Shown: in pieces, positions 8,587 through 20,089 of the stretch | Layout of the letters: the number at the start of each line of letters is the position of its first letter | How positions within the stretch are numbered: position 1 is the stretch's first letter | Notes under the pieces: generated by a model | Database searches by the model: none | The model's input: only the letters and a program-made list of their open reading frames with translations | What the model was told of the DNA's origin: nothing | Origin: Limonium bicolor | Taxonomy: Eukaryota; Streptophyta; Magnoliopsida; Caryophyllales; Plumbaginaceae | DNA length: 64,000 nt | NCBI GenBank assembly: GCA_023374045.1 | Contig: JAIOTZ010000137.1 | Span: 1-64,000 of the forward strand | Direction of reading: 5' to 3' | Program-made: the position numbers and the translations under genes

Positions 8587-11500
8587 CGCTCTGAAGACAA
8601 GAAATACCGAACTAGGAGAATATTGAGGTTGAGATGAGTTATGGTTAAGGGTTAAGAGATAGATGTGAGGTGCGTCAGCCAGGACTTCCCGGTGTTTACC
8701 GGATATCCATAGTACCTAGGCCCGCCCTCCACATCCTAACCCTAATGTGTTGGAAAACGCCAGAGAGAAGAAAGCCTTCTCTTACTCGGGGAAACCCGAT
8801 CTGGCAGTTAGCTAACAATAAGCAGTACGAGGAACATCTTGTTGCACAACAGTTATGGAGAACTTGGAGGTTTGTAAGGAGCGCAATGAGGAACAGGCGC
8901 TAACCTATGGAATTCTATCAATAAGGGAACGGAAATTACCGGCAACATGGGTCGACCTGCTACGCAGTCGAAATAACCGCGATACCAATGGTAAGAAAAG
9001 CACTACGCGTGCAATGGATAAGGAAATTACAAGAGGCGTGAGTACCGGACACGGTCCGAGTGAGCATAACAGTGGGATAATACAAAGCATGAGGATTGAG
9101 ATTACTGGAAAGTCCAGTTAAACCGGGAACTCCAAACCCCATACAATGAAAAATTACAACCTGCCAGACGTAACGCGGACAACGGGGGAAACACATATAA
9201 ATTGTATACCGAAATAGGACTACGATGTAGTGCCTAAAGGAGAATCATTACTTGTAACCACAACAAGATGTGTGGAGGCAGGGCGAGGATTAAGACATAA
9301 GAAAATATTAAGGGTTCCCTCAGAAAGAGGAACGCCCTGATAAATGACAGTACTGTCAAACAACAAGGAAACTGCCGGATGGACGGTTTCCAAAATAAGA
9401 GACTATTCAAGGAGTCCCGAGGACTACCAATTACATGGAAGTGAGAAGGAGGTATCATTACCAATGTACCTTGTACCAATAGCCCATCCTGCATGGCGCA
9501 CTTGCCATAGCAAGTGCTACCACGGTTAAGCCACACGGAAAGCCATCATGGCAAGGTAGGAGAACGCTATATTTGTAACACATATTAACAACCGGATTGT
9601 AAAACCATAGAACAGAAAATAGGACCTTGGAAGGGCTGACGCCTGACCATGATGAGATGAACCGACACATCAGCCAGCAGGGAGCTGAGCTTAGATGAAA
9701 TACTAAACCATATAAATATTAGCAACGGTATAACCCACTACAACAACAACCGACAGTACGGTAAGAACACAATCCCGAACTCCAAGGGGAAAACCTAAGA
9801 GATTGCTCGGTATTGTGAGCAAAAACACTATATAGCAATGATATACAAGGGATGTATTATAAGATCTATTGAAACTGTTGAAGCGTCGACTTACAACGAA
9901 AACGGGATAAGACTCTCAGAGTGACCATTAAGGACACCATAACAACATTCTTCAATGAAGATGTTGGAAAACCCGAAATCAAGGATAAAGAGATAAACAT
10001 AAGCTATAGCCACTAAGAATTAAAGTCGTACAACCCTGGAAAAGGAAAGCTCAGAGGACTACCCCCACAAGCGGGCATAGTCGAGCCGAACACACTGATG
10101 AATGACGCTAGTACTGTTCGTCTAACTCATTAATACCCAAGTATGATGATCATCAATGGGTGGCGTAGTCAACGGAGTTGAACAAAGCGTTGAGATAGAA
10201 GTATAAGATGCCAGGATGATATCCAACTTGGACACCGTAAGGCAAACGCCTAATACGAACTTATCCTTAATTGCCAAAAGACATAAGTCTGTAAAATGAC
10301 AGTATTGTCAAAGACATTAAGTAACCTCAGATCACCTGAACAACTTCCATAACAGGAAGCAGGATGTAACAACTTACCTTTACCATAAAACCCGATACTA
10401 CATTTAGTATGTTACCTAATGATTGATGGTGTTCCAAGGGACCCAGAAGTTTATGAGGATAACCTACAGATGAATAAGAGTACAAATAATGAACTGAGAC
10501 ATTAAGCACTAAGAGCCTACGAGCCAAGGATGTTAACCACTCAGAGCCCGAGGTACAGTAAGTTGTGAGAGATTTTATTAAGCCATGAGGAACTGCAATG
10601 TGTAGATGTGAACGGTTACAAACCTATAACTTAGATTGGGGGAGATATTACTAAGAAAGGTACCAATGAGAATATTGAGATAATGCTAAGGACAGGAGCG
10701 GAGAACGAACCATGCCTTTAGGGTGGGATACCTCTCCTTGTTGTGAGGCCATGAGTGGGAATGAACCCCTCAAAAGGGCTTTCACATATTAGAGATAAAA
10801 TACACTTTCTTTAGAAAATGGGAACTATGAACCTTGAGATTACCTTAGAACGTACCAGATACACTTGAGTATAAGAAGGTTGCACAGGTAGACCCCATAT
10901 CCAACACCCAGGACGTAAGAATTAGTAATGGTCAGAGATAAACATGGTGACTGCACATTATGGCACGTCAATTAATCAATGCTCAGAAGAGCTTGTGATT
11001 CAGGGGATGACTTCTTTAGTGACCAGTTAAAACTACATGGTAGATAACATCACTAAGGATGAAAGAAAGCGAGAGAAATTAGCCTACTTACGAATCTGAG
11101 ATTGGAATAGAACACCTTCGTACCAAGAGTCAACTATCTTACAACACGGTACGACAACCGCCAATATCGGAATGAGAGAACTCCCAGTGTATTTACACCA
11201 AGAACGGATTGATTATAAGGTAAGACATTAGAATAAATGAGTAAGAGGTTGCACCATCAATGGGCAACATAGTAAGGGCCAACTACCACGGTAGTTGTGG
11301 TCGTGAGTACAATAGTTAGAAAGGTGGATTAAGTCATGGTGCGCGGTAAGGCGACCATTATGTATGAGCCGTCAAATATTGACACTGAGGCAATTAGATT
11401 TATGAGTTAAGACCAGTATAAGTAAGGAAATAAGATGGTAGACGAACTGAGCATTGATGCCAGTAGTCTGGACCTAGTTAGGTAAGATTTTACAGGAAGC

Positions 11501-12073
11501 ACACTACCCATTCCTTAAGGAACTGGAAGTGCATCCTAGTAGCATAAATATGAGGAACAAGATAAGAGGCTCTACGGGAAGAGACCTCAGATATTAAGAG
11601 ACCGCATCAGTACGGGATACATAAGAACTAGAGCATACAATACCCAAGAACACAGTAATGGACTTCCCTTGATTAACTTCAAGAAGAACAATAAATGTTA
11701 TTATGGAACGATGAAAGAGGAGATCGACAACAGAATACTTCATAATTAGCAATAGCTAAACGTGTGACGGACACCATGAGTTTACTAAAACGAGACTGGG
11801 ACGACTGCACCCCACAGGGGCTTGCAGGCCTGACACGCTCATTTATGAGTAAGTTGGGTAAGTAGCAATGTACCAGTAAGGTACCCCATGCATGTGAACG
11901 AGTGGTGTAAGGAACACGGGAAGTAGTCGACTCCGTACCACCGACAACGACGCAAGACCAGACAAGAGCAGCTACTACCACAAACAGTCGAAGAGAAGAA
12001 CTCAGTTGAATCAGCAACACGGAGGAACCAGAGAACAAATAATTAAGGACTATGAAGTGCGAAGAGCACGGAT
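8587..12073 (+). other. Non-coding left interior of the LARD-like element
   Basis: No open frame with a recognisable gag, protease, RT or integrase motif. Conserved patches are shared with the interior of the second LARD-like element: the post-PBS leader, a GAAA-loop hairpin with flanking AACGCCAGAGAGAAG (8753-8800), and a palindrome GCACTTGC...GCAAGTGC (9498-9517). The rest is unassigned. Confidence 0.75.
8787..8800 (+). promoter_or_regulatory. Leader hairpin TCGGG-GAAA-CCCGA (candidate packaging element)
   Basis: Perfect 5-bp stem with a GNRA loop, about 221 nt after the PBS start. The second LARD-like element has TCGGG-AAAA-CCCGA at 49595-49608 (-), about 224 nt after its PBS. Confidence 0.5.
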
Positions 12074-15000
12074 TGTAATACCCCAACCCGAAATCCAATA
12101 AACTGAACGGCGATCACTCCCAAATAAAATACAACTGCAGCGGAAATAAATACAACAACCGGGCGGTATTACAATGCCGTTGGCCACCCTTGTGACCAAC
12201 AAGGCTAAGTCCAAATACAATCCTCAAATGTCACGGTCTGGAATACAGATACAACCCGAGATACTAGGAATCAAACTCAAAGTAAAATACTGAAATAAAT
12301 AAACTAACTAATAGTAGACTCCCAAAGCTTGGTCTACCCCACCTACACTCAGTGTGGTGATCTTCAACTTCAGGTACCTGAAAAATGGGGGTGCCCCCAA
12401 AGGGCTCAGCAAACAATGCTGGTATGGAAAACGTGCAGCCCATCGTCTACCGGGCCACACCAACTACTTTGTCGAACACATGCAGTTCATTTTTATAAAG
12501 CTGTAACAAGCATAGTCTGATAATAACAAGTATCCATACAAGGACAATAATGTCACATAAACAAGACACAGAAGGTCGAGTTAGCTGAACTGAAATTCTT
12601 TACTGATAGTCGGTCCACACAATGGGACTGACAGTTATAACTGAATATCTGAAATAGTGGAGGTATAGTGACCTCGTTATAGAGAAAGGTTGGGTATAAA
12701 AACCCCAGGAGATAACGTAGTTAAACCCTGAACTGAATGGCGTGGGAAATAAGAACCCACTAGAGGAATAAGTCTTCCTCGAACTGAAGGGCATTTGAAT
12801 CCCGGAAGGAATAAAGTCTTCCTCCCAACTGAATGTTCCGTCGCGACGTAGTAGGACGACCTGAGACAGGTACAACTCCCGTAGCATGCATGGCCAGATC
12901 CAACTGGGCTCCTCATCTCGAAGTATTATTGTTAAGTGTCATATAAAACGTTAAACAAGAACACAATGTGTATTGTCAATTATCACGTTTAGGATAATGA
13001 CGTTTGTTATAAACTGAAGTTAGTGAGAGACTTGAGTACAAGTCCTCGGTATACTGAAACGCAGGTATTTAATCCACTGGTATAGTAGTGTTTTATGCGT
13101 GGGACATACACGATGTAGTCAGCAACATTCACGCACATAAAATAATACCACAGTGTGCAAGAGTAAAACAACAGTTTACATTAATTATCTTGGTCGTTAT
13201 TTCAAACAACAGATAGCACACAAGCCGGTGTAATCCGTTAGAAAACAGGTTGCAAGAATCCCATACCGTTCACCGTAGACTGTACTTGTAATTCCCGGTC
13301 AACGTCTGGTCAAACAAAGTCCTAGAATAGGATTAACTGAGAGGGTTAATTTATGTTACCCTTATATAATAATTCTATTGGATCTTTTAACAAATTTCAT
13401 ATTGTTATTTCATGTGAGGTTTATTTCTTTTAATCACCTCATGATTTAATGTATAACTTATTTGTTATCCCTTTTGATTTATTTATAAATCCTTTAATGC
13501 ACATATATGTGTTTATTGCATTTGTTGTTTATTTTATTTGTCTAGGTGACATAACAACTTATAATCTCTTAACTATGTTTATATGTCATACATAGACATA
13601 AAATTCTTATAGTTTTATTATTCTCCTTTTAACCATAAATAATATTTATTGTTTATCCTTTAATTCCTTATAACCATGTAAGCCATAGTTCCAACTCCAT
13701 AATTCCTTTAATCAAAATTCTTTCTTCTAAATCCTCCAAATATCCATATAGGACCTATATTTATTTAAATCTAAATTCTTAAACTTGTATTTCGGTTATT
13801 TACAAAACAACCACATTAATTCATAAACTTTACTCTTAAATTCTAATCTCTTTATATTATAGAGTTTTAACTTCTTATTTAGCTAAATTGCAAAGCCATC
13901 CCTAATATTTTGGTATATAGCTTTTAAATATTATAACTCTCAAAAATTACAACTTAGCCCCTTAAATTCTCGGCTTTAATAATTTATTTCTTATAATTAC
14001 AATCTAACCACAAAATCTTATAACTTTTTCACAATGTCATGTAAACTATAGTTTTAATTTTAATTCTCCATAAATGCCGAATATATATTTATAAATTCCT
14101 AAATTACCAAACTAACCCCAAAGAATTCGGCTTTGGTCTTGAACTTTCCATTAATTACATTTTCACCCCAAAACTTTCTATTAGTTACTTAATAACTTAT
14201 AAACTATAGTTTAAATATTAATTCCTAAAATTTCGAAAGTGAACTAATATTCTCTTAATTATGAATTCGCCACCTATAAATCCAAACTTTCATAACAACT
14301 TTTATAAATTACATAATAGCCCAAAACTTTATAAAAAGTTATTTTAAAGCTTGTTTAAATTCTCTAAAATTCAAAACTTAATTCCTAACCTTAATTATTT
14401 TATAATTACACCAAACAGCCCTTAGCTCACGGTTTTTTAATAAGCACACTAAACTTTGTAAAAATTACATTTAATCCACATAACTTAATTAATTAGTCAT
14501 TTAGACACTAATAGAATATTTTTAACTCACCAAACTTTATGATATAAATTTATATACCTAAGTAGCTCATTAAAACTTATTTATCAAGTAGAACATTCGG
14601 CCATAATTTAAATGACCTTATGTTATATAAAAGTGGATTTATATGTCTAAGTAATTATAAATAAATTCATAGGAGTCATATAACTCATGTATAAATTATT
14701 GTAATGTCTTATATAAATTCTAAGCTCAAAATAAAGCATTTTTGCCTAAGACTTTTCGGCCTAAATTTATTTGTAACATAAATGAATCTTGTGACACAAA
14801 ATGTGTCTTAAGGTAAATATTTTCTATATATGTTATAGTTTATATTTTTGGCATATAAAACCATATAATTTCGGTATTAATAAACCTAGGAGGTGTACAT
14901 AATTTTTGTACAATTTTTAGAAGCTTAACAAAGCTTATAATATAAAGATTTATATAGTAAACTTACTTCTTAACAAGGTGGTTAAGTGCTTGAACTTCTT

Positions 15001-16890
15001 CTTGAATCTCCAAGCTTTCTCCAAGGTAATTTTGTTGCTCCTTTTGGTTTTATGCAAGAGATGAAGGAGGTTTAGGAGTTAGATCTTCAACAAAGATCTT
15101 AAGTAGATTTGTAAGTAGTTTTTCAAGAATTTACCTTAAGCTTTTTCTCCTTATATTTTCGTCACACCAAAGGTAGATGAAGAACAAACTTTCCTTCATG
15201 AAAATGAAGAAGAAAAGAGTCTTAGAAGAAGTAGAACTTGGTTACACATAAAAATGTGCTTTAAGGATTTACAAGCATTAAAACTACCTTAAGATAACCT
15301 TGAGATGCTCCTTGGTTTAATGTTGGTTTGGACAACCTCCTTGGAGAACTAATTGATGTCGAACACTTGTTGTTAAGCTAGGAAGAGTTTTGCTTCAAGG
15401 CTTGACAAGAATTGCTAAGAAATTACCTTAAAGATGAAGATAGAAGTTACATCTCCATTAATGGACTTAAGAGCTTCAAAGGAAAAGAGCTTAGAAGAGA
15501 GAGGAGAGAGCTTACCAAATTCGTAGTGTGGAGTGCAAGAGGGAAATGACACTAAACTTACGTATAAGTAAGAGAGTGCCTTAGAATTTGATTTTTGTTT
15601 GTTAATTTTTAATGTCCATGACTATACTTTTTCCTTAGTTTATTACATGGTTTATTGGCTCAATAAATTCCCATGTTCTCTGCATAATTTCGGACATGTG
15701 GTGTGTGACAAGGCAAGAGTTGGAAAGAAGATGATTGTGAGCTAGAAGACAAGGTAATTTAGGTAAGTTATTCTTTTGATTTTTCTAAGTTAGGCTTTGT
15801 CTTCTTCCTCCCTTGTAGAGTCACGAATTCAAGGGTCAATGGGGTGTCTTAATTGACATTGAAGAGCCAAGGACAAGCATGTTAGGTCACATGGAAAAGA
15901 AGGAATCTAGAAAAGTGAATTCTAGATCCACTTTTTACTTTTTCTCATTTGTTTTTGTTCTGCTCACTCATGGCCTTATTCCATGGCCTAATTTCGACAG
16001 CTTGCTGGTCAAATGAGACCTACATACTTAGACATTAAGTAATATAACACATGGGAAGGTGAGTCACCATGTTCTATGCTTTTTATAACTTTTAATGCAA
16101 TTTTTATACTAGTTTTGCTCTCAAAATCGGCCCCTATAGAGAGTCTTGTTGACTAGTCAACCACACTGATTTAGAAGGTCATTTTAACCCTTTTTAATAT
16201 TACCAATTCGTGGTATGTCAAAAACTACAAGGCAATTGCGTAAACGCGTTTTCGTGACACCCGAAGGTGTGTTTTTGCTCTAAGGAATTTTGGGAAACAA
16301 ATTGTTTTTATGTATGATCCAAGTGTTTGTAACACTTATTATAGTAATTAACATATTTAAGATGTTACATTGGGTTATATGAGGTTATATCAACCCATGA
16401 CATAATTTACGGGCCATCGGGACACACCCGGGCAAAAGGAGCGTTAAGAAATCCTCCTGTTGGTTTTTGTGTTGAATTTTGATGAACCACTTCGTGGGTT
16501 ATCTTTAGAATGGTAAATAATGATATTAGGACTCTAGGAATTAATTTTATAGGAGTTCGTGCCACCTCGTCACTCCTCCGAGCTTTTCTTGCTTTAAGGG
16601 CGCGCGTGAGCACTCCCGAGCGTTTTTGCGTATTTGACTGAATATAGCTTAGGGAATATATTTATATATTCATATGATGAGTGTATGACCATTTGGTTTG
16701 AGTTTTAGAAGGTCATACAAGGTCATGCTTGATCACATGTTTTCTAAGGCGTTTTAGCGTTTATGGTGAAACGACTATTTTTACGTAACGTTTTCATCAT
16801 GGGTTTGCATGCGTACGTGAACTGATTTATGTTTGGATTATATCCAATAAATAATGATTTAATAATATTATTTAGATTTGGGGTATTTCA
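12074..16890 (-). repeat. 3' LTR of the AlkB-carrying chromovirus
   Basis: In element sense it runs from TGAAATACCCCAAATC (ending at 16890) to TTGGGGTATTACA (12074). It holds the double hairpin and acceptor-like site (12378-12421), a hairpin GTTGGCCAC...GTGACCAAC near its end (12179-12200), and the shared block ending in CAAGCCGGTGTAATCC (13215-13280). About 13330-14990 is very AT-rich with no genes. It lacks the GC-rich inverted-repeat cluster of the other giant LTRs. Confidence 0.95.
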
Positions 16891-16912
16891 ATCTACTCCC
16901 CTTAAAAAAGGA
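16891..16912 (-). promoter_or_regulatory. Polypurine tract of the chromovirus
   Basis: In element sense TTTTTTAAGGGGAGTAGAT abuts the 3' LTR. It corresponds to the LARD tract TTTTAAGGGGGGTAGAT. Confidence 0.85.
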
Positions 16913-17239
16913 CTTCGCCCCGAAGTCTCATATTTAAAGTATAAGGTTGTGGGGGAATCAAGTTCCACTAAGTATCCACAACTCAATCTAATTTTTAGGA
17001 TCAAGTCCCAAGTCTCTATATCCCTAATTCATAGTGTATATCAATCAACAGAAATACTTGGAATGTCATAACATATACTTGCAGTGTAAAGCAAGGCAGT
17101 GAACACAATCACTTTCATTTCAAATGGTGCAACGTAGTGCATATATTTCCATTGTAGTGTAATGAAGTACCACAATCAAGTAGAAGTACAAGGTACATTC
17201 AACACCGTGTTACACAAGACACATACAAGACAAGGTGTC

Positions 17240-17355
17240 ACTGAAATGCACAAAAGTGCAACAACTGAAATGCACAAAAGTGCAACAACTGAAATGCACA
17301 AAAGTGCACACAACACTGAAATGCACAAAAGCAACAAATTGCAACAAAGTGCACA
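17240..17355 (-). repeat. 24-bp tandem repeat with TGCAC-AAAA-GTGCA hairpins
   Basis: About four copies of a 24-bp unit containing AAATGCACAAAAGTGCAACA, at 17240, 17264, 17288 and a divergent last copy. Each unit except the last holds the inverted repeat TGCAC-AAAA-GTGCA. The array lies in the 3' untranslated part between the pol stop (17427) and the polypurine tract. Confidence 0.85.
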
Positions 17356-17426
17356 CTAAACTCAAAATGAAAAAGGCTCTACCCCCCAAAAAGAAGGGTA
17401 CGCCCCCGTACCCTAGACTAAAGTGC

Positions 17427-18742
17427 CTAGTCGGTAAATAATGAGGGAAACTTCGCTCGCATATCAGCTTCGAGTTCCCATGTGGCCTCTTCCACATCGT
17501 GGTTCGACCAAAGAACCTTCACGAGGCTCACAGACTTGTTTCGAGTCTCTCGTGTCTTCCTATCTAAGATTCTTTGTGGTGTTTCCACATACCGCATTGT
17601 TGGTTCTAAAGAGAGTGTCTCTGGTTGTAGAACATGAGAAGGATGAGGCATGTATTTCTTAAGCTGAGACACGTGAAAACATTGTGTACTTTGCCCAACT
17701 CGCTGGCAAATCAAGTCGATATGCCACTAGGCCCACCCGCTCTATGATAGCGTAGGGTCCTACAAATTTCGGGCTTAGCTTGCCCTTCTGACCAAATCTG
17801 AATACAACCCTTCACGGGTGAAACTCGTAGAAATACCTGGTCGCCAACTGCGAACTCAAGGTCTCGTCGCCTCTCATCAGCATATGATTTCTGTCTGTCC
17901 TGTGCTGCTTTCATATTGTTTTCTGATCTGCTGAACTTCTGCCTGGACTTGCTCCAAGTACTCAGGCCCAATGATGACGGTCTCACTAGACTCGTCCCAA
18001 CATAAAGGTGTGCGGCATGGTCTGCCATATAAAGCCTGAAAAGGTGACATCTGTATAGAGGCGTGATAGCTGTTATTGTAAGCAAACTCGATGAGATGTA
18101 ATCTATCTATCCAGCTGCCCTGAAAATCCAAGGCACATGCTCGTAGCATGTCCCTCTAAGGTCTGAATAGTCCTCTCTGACTGACCATCTGTCTGAGGAT
18201 GAAATGCTGTGCTAAGCTTCAACTCAGTGCCAAGTGCCTCGCGAGTAGCTCGCCAGTATCGTGAGAGAAATCTAGTATCTCGAACTGAAACAATAGTCTT
18301 TGGAACTCCATGATGTCTGATAATCTCTTTCTCAAATAGCTCTGCTAACTTTGGCACTTTCCAAGTATCCTTCATCGGAATAAACCTAGCAACTTTAGTC
18401 AGTCGTCAACAACAACCCAATCATGTTTAGGCCTCCTCTCGTAGGTGGTAGTCCCCACCACGAAGTCCATGGAGATATCATAAAACTTCCACTCTGGAAC
18501 TGGCATAACTGTACCATACCTCCAGGTCGTCTATGTTCGAATTTCACTTTCTGACAAGTGAGACATCGAATCACATACTCTGTCACGTCGCCCTTCATAC
18601 CACTCCACCAGAAATACCTCTTTAGATCTTTGTACATCTTAGAAGCTCCTGGATGGACAGATGTGGTAGAAGTGTGGGACTCTCGAAGAATATGCTCCTT
18701 TATATCTGTGCTGTCTCTGGGAATACACAATCTTCCCTTCAA
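17427..18742 (-). pseudogene. pol: Ty3 integrase with chromodomain-like C-terminus
   Basis: The DDE integrase inserts element cDNA; chromoviral tails are known to direct it to chromatin. Visible parts: an HHCC zinc-binding region (HILRESHT...GASKMYKDLKRYFWW, then CLTCQKVK) around 18700-18540; the catalytic core with HPQTDGQSERTIQTLE (glutamate present) around 18240-18170; FAYNNSYH and ALYGRPCRTPLCW; and a tail with [15 protein letters not shown] and KVLWSNHDVEEATWE, typical of Tekay/Del chromodomain-like modules. The frame ends at TAG 17427-17429. At least three frameshifts break it (near 18500, 18380 and 18130-17880). The core segment that normally reads SDRD reads SVRD, so the second catalytic aspartate appears lost. 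A pseudogene, or an intact gene plus consensus errors apart from that substitution. Confidence 0.85.
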
Positions 18743-19125
18743 TCTGATGAGTCCATCATCATGTAACTGGAACTCATACTTTCCACCCTCAATGTACCGT
18801 CAGTCAACTTCTGACTGATCTCCATCATTCGCTGATCACTCTGCTGTGCTCTGCGTATGTCATCCATAAGACTCGAGCTAGCCACCATGGCATTAAGAGA
18901 ATATGCTCGTCGACTCAATGCGTCTGCTACAACATTAGCTTTCCCTTCCTTGTACTGCAAATCAATGTCATAATCCTTAAGAAATTCAACCCATCTTTTT
19001 TGTCTCATGTTTAACTCCTTCTGGGTGAATACATATTTCAAACTCTTATGATCCGAATATACGGTCATCTGGACACCATACAGGTAGTGGCGCCAGATCT
19101 TCAAGGCAAAACAATAGCTCCAAGC
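18739..19125 (-). pseudogene. pol: Ty3 RNase H fragment
   Basis: Reads [12 protein letters not shown], then [23 protein letters not shown] and [13 protein letters not shown], the C-terminal half of the Ty3-type RNase H domain and its link to integrase. The N-terminal half, including the first catalytic aspartate, is absent because of the deletion that also removed most of RT. The fragment continues into the zinc-binding region of integrase with a frame change near 18740. Confidence 0.9.
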
Positions 19126-19578
19126 TCCCTGATAGGTATCTGATGGTAGCCTGATCTCAAATCGATCTTCGAAAATACTTTTGCTCCTCTCAACTGATCA
19201 AACAAATCATCAATCCGTGGTAGTGGATATTTGTTCTTCACCGACACTGCATTAAGCTCTCTGTAATCGATGCATAACGAAGGCTTCCATCCTTCTTTTC
19301 ACAAAAGACTGGTGCTCCCCAAGGAGATACGCTAGGTCGTATGTATCCCTTGTCAATAAATCTTTCAGCTGCTCCTTCAGCTCAGCCATCTCTGCTGGTG
19401 CCATACGGTACGGTGCCTTAGCTATGGGACCGGTACCTGGTAGTAATTCGATGGAGAACTCTACCTCTCTGGATGGCGGTAAGCCTGGAAGTTCCTTTGG
19501 AAAAATATCTGGAAATTCCGACACCACTGGCATAGCTGGATCAAAATCAGGGTCATGCTCTACATCTGAACATAACAT
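19126..19578 (-). pseudogene. pol: Ty3 reverse transcriptase, N-terminal part only
   Basis: Contains the usual start of Ty3 [43 protein letters not shown], a frameshifted CIDYREL segment, [15 protein letters not shown] and [11 protein letters not shown]. At about 19125 the reading jumps directly to RNase H. Roughly 200 or more residues, including the PFGL and YxDD catalytic region, are missing. The enzyme could not copy RNA, so this copy depends on others. A TTGACAAGGGATACATACG stretch shows a one-base frameshift shortly after LKDLL. Confidence 0.9.
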
Positions 19579-20089
19579 AGATATACCTCCTTCTGCTTCC
19601 TGACGTGCTTGTACATGGACATAGCAGATATAACTTTTATCGATGGTGCCCTAGGGCTCTGACGGTAAGATACTGTCACTCCTGATGGGCTCTTAAGCAA
19701 CAGTCTGCGCTCTGCACAAAGAATGCGGCCTCTGTGCCGCCCCAGCCAGTCCATCCCGGCTATAACGTCGAATCCTAGACCTCTGAACTCAATAAGGTCA
19801 ATAGGAAATTCCTCCTCCTTAATACTGATAGTGGCTCCTCTATAAAGACGAGTGCAACTGATCTTCTCCTTAGACGGGAGTGCCACCTTAAAATCAGGTA
19901 ACTCTACTGCGTCTAGCCCCAACTTCCCCGCAAGCGTAGGCGAAACGAAAGTATGTGAGGCTCCGGAGTCGAACAGTACTAATGCATCCACTCCATTAAC
20001 CGGAAAGGTACCAGTGAGAATCGAGCCGCCCTTGCGGGCCTCCTCCTCAGTAAGTATACTTAAGGCACCTTCCGTCTCCTTAGCACAAC
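19560..20089 (-). pseudogene. pol: Ty3 aspartic protease (retropepsin)
   Basis: The frame runs from GCAKETEGAL and LTEEEARKGGSILTGTF into the active-site motif VLFDSGASHTFVS (about 19980-19945) and GFDVIAGMDWLGRHRGRI, the two hallmarks of Ty3 retropepsins. These proteases cleave the Gag-Pol precursor. The frame is open upstream to a TAG near 20146, and there is no convincing ATG, as expected for an internal polyprotein domain. An acceptor-like ATTAG|G lies at 20090-20091 directly before GCAKE. Downstream it shifts frame near 19575 into RT. Active-site D, S/T and G are intact. Confidence 0.9.

Noticed and set aside
17210..17497. Low-complexity open frames on both strands and a CRISPR-like look
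   Set aside because: They come from the 24-bp tandem repeat; the units are directly adjacent with no unique spacers, and the host is a plant.
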